DNA of 64,000 nucleotides from Branchiostoma floridae (Eukaryota > Chordata > Leptocardii > Amphioxiformes > Branchiostomatidae): NCBI RefSeq assembly GCF_000003815.2, contig NC_049994.1, positions 1,434,626-1,498,625 of the forward strand, given 5' to 3'. Of the stretch, positions 46,238-58,200 are shown piece by piece. The notes beneath the pieces were generated by a model. The model searched no databases, had not been told where the DNA came from, and worked only from the letters and a program-made list of their open reading frames with translations. Both the position numbers and the translations under genes were made by a program. The first letter of the stretch is position 1, and each line of letters starts with the position of its first letter.

Positions 46238-49200
46238 ATGAGGCTGTTGCTGTACATGTTTCTTTGTTCGGCTGTAGTTATCTCAGCTAGGTCACAGGCA
46301 GTATGGAACCCAGGTGTTCCCGACGCTACAGGCCAGTTCAACTTCTTGGCCTCCTTATTCAGCTCGAAAGAACATCTTCAGCAGAAACTTGCCGACACCA
46401 TCCGGGATTTTAGCACCGTGAACTGGACTGATGTCTCCATCACCGCCCAACCCACCGCCAACATCAGCCAGCAGTGTCAGAAGGATGTCGCACAGTACAA
46501 AGCAGACCTGTCCCATGGAAAGATGTATGCCCTGCAAAGTAAGTGAGGTCCACATCTATAGAGTTCAGTAAAGTTGACCTGAACAAGGAACACTCGTTCC
46601 CTCATACCGCCCACTGTTGTGGAGACGTTCGTTCAATAGATCAAATATAAGATAAACCAAGTGACCGTAGGTAACATACTCTGTGACCTAATTATGGTTT
46701 ATGTCGGTTGTGATGTTTTCTATGGTGTATAACTCGATGTTTATATCGCATACAGAACACATCACATCAACTTATACAAAAAAATACTTAAAAGCTACTA
46801 GTAACATACCTATCACTGTCAAATTTAAAACACAGTCCTGTACGCATTAAAAGCGAAATCAGCGTCTCAATCGATCGACACCAAATGAAAGCAACAACAC
46901 AACTTTACAATGGATACCTGAGGCGCAAAAAGTGGGTCAATAACAGCTGTGGACAGCTTTCAACACGACCCCATATCTGCTTTGAGATAAGTAATTGCCA
47001 AACGCCATCGTCTATAGGCCAGCTGTTCTACAATACCAGGGAAATAGGGGCGACATCTCAAATTATTACATCGATGATGAAAACAGCTACCGCGAAAAAA
47101 AATGATCCCAAGGATCAAACACGTTCTAGCCATAAAATGCATTTGACTATCAACCGCGCAAAATGTTAACAGTATGCTATGTCAAACCAACCTCAATATT
47201 GGAAACGCAAAGCCCGAACGAGATGGCATATTCCGACGAGGACAACATCCGCTTGACGGTATCAAATTACTACAAGGCTTAAAGCACAATCATAAGGAAG
47301 ACCTGAACCACTATACCGGACGGCGTAGGGGTGAAAGCTGAAATGATTACATCCATAATGAAAACAGCTACGGCGAAAAAAAAATAACGTGCATCATTTC
47401 CCAACCGAGTACAGACGACATGCCAATTCATATGCGATTGCGGCATACGGAACATAGAGATATAGGTGCGAACACTCAACGCACAAAGTGATTACAATAC
47501 TCTGTTACTGGAGGTTACCCTCCAGTGTCACAGAGTAATAAGGATTAGGTCTATGGAATGGAACACAGACTGACAAACTGCCAGATTACTGGAGTACATG
47601 ACTGTCCTGAGAGTCCTGATGTCTAGCTTCATACACCAGTTACTATCAATTTTCTTCTTACAGTGACTGTTAATTAAAGGTAGGGAACATCCAAATTTCG
47701 ATGTCTACCAGTACATCTTGGACGCGGAGAATGGTCTAGTCTCGATCTCGCGAGAGAATATTATGAGACTAGACCAGGCTTTTAAAACATGACTACTTGT
47801 AGTTATCCGTATTTGGCACCAGCTACAGCCCCATAGATGAACGGCAGTAGCGGTAATTCCTCAAGCAAGCCTCAGAGTATCAAGTTGGGCATGACTATCA
47901 GACGGAATTTAACGCGTGAAAATGCCATGCACCAAGTGTTTCACAGAAGTATTAAGGTAGCAGAACACAGTTTTCCGCCTATGGGGATTTCTATAGTTAA
48001 GGACCCCAAGGTGAGGTGGTTCGACGACTCAAAAAAATACACCAGGGTGCAAAAGTAATTAACGAGAATTCAATATGTTGGAGTTCAGGGTAGAATCTAC
48101 AAAATATGTGAAAATGAGCTTAAGTTTTTCTGCTCGTTTTCCCAGAAAGAACACTTTGAAATGACCCCCAGTGGAGGTCACCATACTGCAGCCGACACAC
48201 GGAAGTAGCGGGAACCGGATTCGTGCGCGAAATTCTACCCAGCCAAACAAACATCGTAACCAAACTCATATGGCCTCAAAACTTACATGAGGGTCTGCAT
48301 GGGGGGTCCTGACAACGCTTTACGCTAAATTCGGGACGGTCGACAACGCTTTACGTTAAATTCACGAAGGCCGGCAACGTTCAAGTTACGCTAAATTCAG
48401 AAAGGCTGACAACGGTTTACGCTAAATTCTGGAAGGCTGCCAACACTCGACAGAGGCGGGGACGTGCTCCGCAAGAAAGATTGAAATTTTGTGTTTGAGG
48501 TTGACACGTCACATCCCCCAGCCATGATACATATTTTACGTCGATGACCGAAGGTGAATAGAGTGGCAAAGGAGATCCAGCGAAATTTTGAATTCTTGAC
48601 CCTCTATAAAACGATATTTCGTGCATTTTGATGGGCAAATTTCTATTAGCAAAACAGTTCTTTGAGGTTGACACATCCCCAACATATTTTCAGAATTTCG
48701 AGTGCCAAAGGCGCGAGGCGGCACAAGGAGGACCATGGAAATTTTGAAATCTTGACCCTCTAAAATGATATTTCCTGCATTCTGATGGGCAAATTTTGCT
48801 GGCAGGTTAAGCTTACTTCAATGACATTTCTATTTGCAAAAAAAAAAGGTTTTTGAGGGTATATACCATATTTTACCATGTCGATGACCGAAGGTGAAAA
48901 GAGTCGTAAGTGAGGTCCGGCGAAATTTTGAAATCTTGATCCTCTGAAACGCAATTTCCTGTGTTTTGAAGGACTAAATTTACTGGTAGACTACGTTTCG
49001 ACTTACGAAATTTGGGAGGCCAGGCTACGATTTACGGGTAATTTTTAGGCTAAATTACGCTTTACGTGAAATTTTTAGGCTAGATTACGCCGTACGTGAA
49101 ATACACTGGCTACGCTTTACGGTAAATTTTCCATCCTCACTACGAATTACGTGAAATAAAATAGCTTACCCTACGAATTACGGGAATTGTAAAGGCCTGC

Positions 49201-52200
49201 CTACGCCTTACGGAAAAGAGCATGCAGACCCTCTTACATATTCCTCTGCTATCCACCACAGTTTCCGACTCGCTGACGTGCACAAATTTCTATAATGGCT
49301 TTTCAAGAACTGCGACGCCCTATTTTGTGCCCGACCTACTTTTGTCCACGGGGGTCGCCCATAAATACTGTGTTATACGACCTTAAACGCTGAGGAGATA
49401 AAGATGAATACTGTGGAATTGTATATCTCAATGGAATGAAAACTATCAATTTATTCTCTGACCTGTTGGGTTGCCTTGAAATGCAATGTTTCAACTTGTT
49501 GAAAATATGCACAGGTTCTAAGTGTAACTACATACGTTAAACCTTAGACAATCCACATGCCAGATCTGAGGTTATATAAATGTGACGCTTTATCTTATTG
49601 TCATACGTACGCCCCTTTAAGTAATTGGAACAAACGCAAAGCAAACATACTGTCTGATCTTTGCCCTGTCACTTTTATATAAGACAGCAGATGGGAGTCG
49701 CAATAATGTGACCACCCTCTTTAAAAGTTGTTGACTGTACATGTTGATGTACATGTTGTACATGTAACGTTACATACCAGGGCTGTATCGAGCTTTAGTT
49801 CTTTTCCGTCCCACTCATTGTTTGGGATCCCTTTATTACATTAGCCGAGAAGGTTATATTTTCGGTTAAGGCCTCATGTTGTGTCCCTATATGTAGGTCA
49901 ACAGCATATAACTCAAGAAGCTGTTTATGGATTTTAATGATATTTGGTATTTGAGTAGCGGTTGCAAACAGGAAGGTCGTGTTCGAAAATGGTTGGCGTA
50001 GCCTTTTTCCGTCAGAACGGTAGCGGGCAGAACGTGGGCGTCCGCTTTCTTGTGAACAGCATAACTTGACAACCCTTGAATAGATCCTGATGATATTTGG
50101 TAGGTGGGTGGGGGTCAGAAAAACAAAGGTCAAGTTCGATAATGAGCCCCCTAGTGGCTGCCTAAGGTACTGCAGCAAAACTTTTAATTTTGACACTTCG
50201 TGTTCTGGACATGCTGTTTATTATTATTACTATAGTACTAGTATCTCTGTATTCTTTAACCAGGGTAGCCCATCTCAGTGTAAAACACTGCTTTACAGTA
50301 GGGCCCTAGAAGACCTTATTGCAACATCAGCACATACATGACATGTACAAAATGGAAAAACATAACTTGACAGAGCCGTAATCCATATTCATCATAATCC
50401 ATATTCCGGTCCGGTAGCAAGGTAAGGTTTTATCAGTTTCATGTCATGTCAGATTTTGTTAACGATGGGGTGAAATTTTCCGTCCCAACAAACAGAACAC
50501 AGTCCTGGTACACACATTAACCTGCACAGCACCAAAATGACAGCACCTCCTCTCTCTAACAGTGCTGGACGCAGGTGGAAAACCTCCTAGTGGAATCTTG
50601 GGCGGAAACCTGGTCTGGGCCGGTAGCTACTCACAGTGCGTGAACATCACCAGGAAAGGATACAACATCACCTTCGATGGGAAGTTCTACATGGCCACGC
50701 TGGTACCTGTGGTGGGTATTTGATTGTCTGAACCAATATTTATTCACGAGAAGATAAAATTGACCTGCAGGCCGCTTTTTATTGAGGTCATGAGGAAAGA
50801 GGTGCGGTGAGATAAAATATAACATTATAGAGCACATCATTTAAGTCCTATATACCATTCTATATACATGGTAAATATATATAGTAGAAAAAAAGCTAGT
50901 TTCCGTTCGTTTTCATCATTGCCATTACTTCAAAAGTCTCCTAAAGCAGATTTGGAGCCGTACGTGTGTAGACGCTGCAGTCGTCGAGAAAACACTAGAA
51001 TAAAGTGCGAAAGTAGAGGCCGCCTTTTCTTATGGCTTACAAGGATGCTAACCAATGTTTTTGTCTCCAGGTCGGCGGCGGAATAGCCGGGGTGACTAAG
51101 TTAACGATCGGCGTTTGTGTGCCCAGCTCCTGTAATCAACATGACGTCATTCAGACACTGGACGGCAGTAAGTCAGGCATCGAATCTCGCTCGTAACTCA
51201 AACTGTCGATAGAACATATTTATGATATGCCGATTCGTAATTATACATATATACAGTACACTGCACTTCTCATCAATCATTTTACTAATTCTGAAATAGG
51301 TGATTCAGTACAGTACCTTATATGTTAGATTGAATAGAGATGTACTTGCGTCTCAGCCTGATACTTTTTAAACGAAGACAAATGTTCTTTTCAGGTATCT
51401 ACTGGCGTTTCTTTGTACAGCAGGGAATACTGCAAGTGACGTCAGCCTATTCACAGGAGTCCCCACCAATCCAGAATGTCACTATTGCTGCGATGTGAGC
51501 ATGTTTGAAATCTTCTGTTTGTATGTGGCTGAAGACATGGAATACTACCTGTTTTCCTACATAGTCCACGTTTATTTGATTATATAGGTGACATTCCTGG
51601 GACCCCCGAGACTGATGCGGATTGAAGGTTGATAAATGACTAAACACACCGACTATGGTTTACCGAACAGTATACTTTTTTATTTTATCTTCTTTCACAT
51701 CTTTATCTTTGACTTTGGAATTTACGTCGGCATTCCATGAAATAATTGTTAGTTTTCTGACATTTTGACGGCATATATTTGCTCATTGCACAGCCGCTTT
51801 GTACGATTTACATTGTGGTCTCAAACTATTTTTTTTGTACAAACTACTAACAATTTTTCTAGCGCAGATGTCATCCATATAATCAAATCAATATGGCCTA
51901 AGGATAGATGCCGAAGACATTGAAGACTATAACTACCCTCTTCCAACTTATAAGACTGGTATGTCTGTCCCCTCTGTTCTTTGTACAGCTGTATCTGCAG
52001 TGTTCTCCTCCTCCTCATTGCGATGGGAACCGTCTATGACGTCATCATCCACCAACCTCGACTGATGGCCATTAAACTGCAAAAGGTAAACAGACATCGC
52101 AGAACCATCATTCAATAGTTTAAGCTTAAGTGCGCCTTTGAAATCCGACTCTAAAGACTTAGGGAACAAACTGTATGTAAATAATGCACACATCTCTGGT

Positions 52201-55200
52201 GTCACACCGGCAAAATCATTGCCATGAGATGTTGACCGTATCAATGCTAAGTTGAAATTCTTTCAGGAGTCAGAGAACTCGTCATTGTTTTGACCGTTGT
52301 GCTATGATGATCTAAGTGGATCATTTCAGTTGTAGAGGATTTAGTATCATCGAATAGCCATGTAATAATTAGATGACAATTACACAACATTCATAAGATT
52401 TACTCACTTCAGTGCCTCCTGACCTGTAGGTCAGCAAGATCTCCCTCTCCTCCGGTCTTGGGCAACCATCTGGATACTGTCCAAAGTATGGTTAAAGCAC
52501 TCCTGTTCTTTCACCACTGTTCGTCTCTTTGTGTTCCTCGGTCGGCGTTGTTTCCTCTTTCCTTTTGGCGTACAGTGTAGTGCTATTCTTGCCATGTCAT
52601 TTGGTTCTTTCCTCAACCAGCGCGTGTCCAATTCATTTCCGTCTTCTCCTGAGGATGATGGTTCCATATACTCTCGTGATAGTGACGCATGTTGACGTAA
52701 TGTTGCAGGAGCGTGAAGCACAAGATTCTGACGTCGCCGTGACATTACCTGACGAAAAGACGCTGCTGGTGAACCGTCTCACACACAAGGAAACCCACGC
52801 AACCGAAGAAGGTCCGAATAATTGTTATCGATGTTTGAACCCCTTCTACGATCCTTAACGTTAAAACTATCACAAATCGACATCATTTCCAACCAAATCA
52901 AATGGCTAAATTCCAAACAAGTCGTAGCTCTTTCATAAAACATGTGATATCAGTTGTGAGGATTTGATATATCTTGAACTGCTCCATCTTCCACAGGTAT
53001 GACCGGCCGTATCCTCCTGTGCTTCTCCCTCTACACCAACATCGGGAAGCTCCTCAGCACCAAACAGGCGCCTGGCAGCATCAAGTGTCTGCACGGCATC
53101 CGCTTCATCAGTATGAGCTGGGTCATCCTGGGACACACTTACGCTTTTGCTGAACCGAACGTCGGTATGTAGATTTTGGCGATGTCTCAGGGGCTAGCCT
53201 AAGAGGGTAGTGTGCGTCCGTTTGACAAGAATTCACAAAGTTCCGCAGGCATGTCAGGAATTTTCCACGCCTGCGTGTTTGCATCATCCCTTTAATTTAG
53301 AGGGAAATAACTCGGGAATGGGTCGACGGATCTTCATGATGTTTCGAATGTAGATAGCTTCAAGGATGCCTTACATAATTAAATGCTAATCATTAAAATC
53401 AGGGGCTAATTATTGAGGACAGTTTAAAAATACACTGCATTTCATTTTAGAATACTAAAAAAATATGCCATATGCTTACTGTTAAGCATATATCCGATTG
53501 GCCAATATTCCCGAAATTCAACAGCAATTTGTCCGCGCGTGCGCAATTGCACCATCCTTTTGAAAGGGAATAACTCGGGAAGGGGCTAATTTGCATAATT
53601 TATTAGTACAGTGTATTAAGCCACAGTTTTTCATAATACTAGACAGACTGTCACTTAAACATATGTAACTTGAAAAGGGAGAAATATCTACAAACATCAA
53701 TTATACAAATTGTTACCTAGTTTACATGATTAATGAGAAATAGTTATTATAGTGTTAAATGACGAAAATTCCATTCTTGGGACATTTGGCAGCAACATGT
53801 ACGTTAAGTTGAACATGCAGACGCAAGTCATGCATATTAGGGCCTAATTTACATAAGTTATGAGAAAATGCTGAATAGCTTTCTTTGCTAGGACTCATAC
53901 TTTTAACACATTGTTATTTAGGTAGGGGAGATGATCAACTGATACCTCATTTGCATAATAAATGAGAAGCATTTACATGTATAGTAGGTCACTCATCACA
54001 ATAGATCGCCTTTCCTGTTCACAGCAATGCCCTACAAACATCCGTCACGTAAAACAATCTTCATACATACGGCCAGGCGAAAGTATAGATATAGCCGACC
54101 CGCGGGAGGGCTGGGACCGAGGGTGATGCGGAATACACCGTGTATTGTATTTTACTTATGTCACACCCACAACCCACTTTTTGATGCGAAATGCGCCAAG
54201 TTGAACAAATTTGGTGCCCTCGAACAAAAAGTGTTGCAACAGCAATGTTCCAACGTCCGAATCAAGTATTCGAATTGCCAACCGTGCCACACTCGGCCCG
54301 CTCGAAATGGTTCGATTTGCTCGAAGGAAGCCTGTGTGATACGCCTTTCGAACCTGTGCGATACGGAAGTTATGGCCCCTTCTGGAACACCCGTATCGAA
54401 CGTTTTCGCGTCACAGGTATGACATAAAATACAAATACAACACACCTACAACGACAATCATTATAAACGATACAATCGTCGCCATGGCAATCGTTTTCAT
54501 CGCCACACTTTTTGCGTGTTTTATCCAAAACTGTACATAAGAGTTTCAGTCTTTTTCGGTTCGCGGGGTAATCCCCTCAAAAAGCCGGGATCTGTGCCCA
54601 GGGTTGAGCAATAACCATAAGCAGTAATCATAAAACAATATAGATACGGCCGATTTGAGCTTTCATGAATAAATAAAGGTTTAAAAAAAATACTCCCTGT
54701 TGAACTCCTATCGTTTATGAAAACCTCGTCCTCTTATTGAACATATTGACAAATCTGATTACCAAGAAAAGCAGTCCAACCTTTTGAAGTGACATCAGGT
54801 GTGTGCGCCGGTGTATGTGTGTTTGTGTTTGAGTGTGTGATGTACTAGTACTAGTGTGCGTGTGCATATTGTTGAAATTACCACATAAATAACGTTACCC
54901 ATGCAGAATGTATAGTTATGCTACATGTGGTCGATCTTTAATTTCAGACAACTCACTGCAAGTCTTGGACGCCTTGCAAACATTTACAATTCAAGCCATC
55001 AGTAATGCCTTTGTTGCTGTGGACTCGTTCTTCTTCCTCAGGTAACAAACAGCTACCATGTAAACAGGTGAACGTGATTCAGTTGCATGTTTCAAAAATT
55101 GCTCCTAGATGTATATAACGGGGGCCGCCCTAAGATGCCCGCCTTTTTACGCGCTCGAACTCACAGCGCTCCATCACTAGTTGCCAAAGAGTGGTCAAGT

Positions 55201-58200
55201 TTTGATCAATGAATTTTTAACACATTCATCTAAAGACCATACTTGAATAAGGAAGGTATGCATACTGTTCATGAACCCTTCACCCTCCGCGTTACAACTG
55301 GCAAACACCGAGGTGACGTTATCATGAATATGAATTCCGATTTTGAGCTGCGTTAAACAGTGCGCACTAACTTGCCACGCTTTTGGAATTTGCTCTCTTC
55401 AGAAGCTGGTGACCAATTTCTAATTTCAAAAAACTTCTAATTTTATGATATCTTAGCTTTCTTTTGACAGTAGAATTGTGATTGTGTGTGCTTCTTGTCT
55501 CCCGCGAGGAGGGCTAAATCTTTCACAATCCAGGTCGTGTTTTCATGGGAAATGGGCGAAATGCACTGAATGCGGCGGCCCGACTAACAAAATTATTACG
55601 AAAAACGACAACGCCAAAATCATTAAAAAAAACTCTGTATACGTATTGGGAAACATATTCGACATCACTCTGTGAAGTTTCATTTTTATAGACGGTACGA
55701 ATCATTTGTTAGAGTAACAAATCTTGTGGGCGTTCGCTCGTCTGCCACCTGTGGGGCCACACTCCCTGGGGAAAACAACGACGGTGATGCTTATGTTGTT
55801 TTTTCTTTTTTCAACAAACATTTGAAGACCAATATTTGTAGTGTTTTGTGAAGCTTTATTTCTTATGTGTATGACAGTTGTGTGGCTGTTTTTTACTGGT
55901 TGTTTATTTATGGACACGAGCCACCAATACCTAGTAACAGGTGACCACAGTGATTCGGCGCTACCAACATTATTGTGAAAATTCTGTCTTCAAAAAAAAG
56001 GGAAGTAAATATGTGTAAAAAAAAATTTAATACAAAAAAAAGCTGTTTGTTTGGACTTGGTTTATTTACCTTTCTAATCATCATAGTCAGTGGCAACAAA
56101 CACGGCGTACTTATGCATAATAAGATCAGCAAAAAATCCGGGCATCTTAGGGCAGGGCGCATCTTAGGGTGGCCCCCGTTAAATCCTTCTGTGCCTTGCA
56201 ATAGACACATTATACAATCTGGTCGTTTCGCATCCTCAAAAATCACGTAAGTTATATAAAAAACCATGTTCTATCAGGAACACCTACTCCGGGAGGGGGA
56301 GTCAGAACTTCTACAAATCATGACCCATCAGTTGACCAATTGTTTACAGTCATCCGTCTATTTATAAAATCTGTCTCGATATATCTTTGTACGTTTTTTG
56401 TCCAATGGCGTTGCTAACATAAATTGATCTAACTTGAGTATGCCATCATTTTGTCTGTATTTGTTTATTTATATGTTTGCCTAATAAAACAAATCAGGTT
56501 TTCACATCTTCCCTTCCAGTGGAGTCCTGATGTCATACCTTCTAATCAAGCAGATGGAGAAGTACAAAGAAAAGGGAAAACCGGTTCCATACGGGATGGT
56601 GTATTTCCACAGATATTGGAGGTGAGCTATCTAATTTGAAACTTTAACATATTCGATGTTTTCTATTTTAGTATCGTATCTTTCTATAAGCTTCCTTGTT
56701 TTTGGCGACGCCTCAGGGGCGAACTAAATGGTATATTATTCTGTTCAGTCTGCACGAATTCTAGGAATTGTACAGGTATGTGTCCACAGGGATGCTAGCC
56801 CATAAGAATGTTTGGAATTCCAGTCAGAGAGCCAGTCTTGGGCAGTGCTGCTGATATTCCAACCGCTGGCAGAAATTGGGCCATGCAGCCTCCCTTTGGC
56901 CTAGAGGCATTCGGCCTAGAAAACTGGGACAATAGGCCGCAGATTGATGGAATGCCAGGAAGGGGGCAGTGCACGTTAGGCAGGACCACTGGCATTCGAA
57001 CCATGCAACCATTGTTGGACAGGGTCACTGGATTTCCAGTCAAAGGAGAACTAGTCTAGTTTTTGTTACGTATAAGTAAAACCATAAGGCCAGGAACATT
57101 CTACAAACTATGGTACATCAAAGGAAGTTAGGTACTGAACAGTGTGGCTGGTGACCAGTAGATGAAAATGTCATATAAAGAACAGTCCTGGAACACAATT
57201 GCTTTCATTCTGCAACTTCAGGTTGACACCTACATACATGTTCGTCTTGATGCTGTGGATGTGGGTGCTTCCCTACATGTTCTCTGGTCCATTCTGGCCG
57301 CTAGCTCCTGACGGGCTGGATCCATACTGTGAGGACAACTGGTGGACAAACCTACTGTATGTCAACAACGTGGTCAACTCTGATAGGGAGGTAGGCAGAT
57401 GTTTGTTTAGTTTTACGTGAATATGGTGTACAAGACAAACGGCAAGTAAAATCTGAGGTGCTTGAACAACAACATGTTCATTTATATCTATGTGTATTCT
57501 CCATGAATGTGCTATGTTTAAAGTGTGTTCATATAAGTTGGTTTCTCTCCCTCTCCTTAGTGCATGGGGTGGAGCTGGTACTTGGCCAATGATATGCAGT
57601 TCTTCGTCATCGGAGTTCCNNNNNNNNNNNNNNNNNNNNNNNNNNNNNNNNNNNNNNNNNNNNNNNNNNNNNNNNNNNNNNNNNNNNNNNNNNNNNNNNN
57701 NNNNNNNNNNNNNNNNNNNTCTTACCCCATTTAAACGTTTTTGAATCTTAATATGCAAATGTCCTCTGTATTTACATAGTCCATGCATGGTGTTGTTCGT
57801 GTTTAACTAGCTTACACGTCAGAATTATTACGCGACTCATGATAAAACTTGTCTACTCCCAGATGGCAGATATTGGGGATTGCTGTGCAGCTGGTTCTCC
57901 TGTTGGCAAGCTTCATCACCACTGCAGTGATCAGTTGGCATTATGACATGAAAGCACCCTTGGGGTAAGGATAGATAGTGTTTGATAGCCCTGACAATGT
58001 CGTCATAGTAAAAGCGGTGAAATATTTATTAATATCGCTTTCACAAAATAGCGCGTGTAAATAATGAATTTAAAGTTCGTATTGTATGACTTATGCTGAC
58101 ATATCCTCTTCCTCATGGCTTTGGCTTAAAATTACGATTTATATGATGTCGTTAAATGAATAGTCATTTGAATCTTCTGTACTAACTTTTACATTGCTGT

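Noticed and set aside
54027-54445. 131-aa plus and 94-aa minus ORFs
   Set aside because: They lie across an inverted-repeat element in an intron and have no family resemblance.
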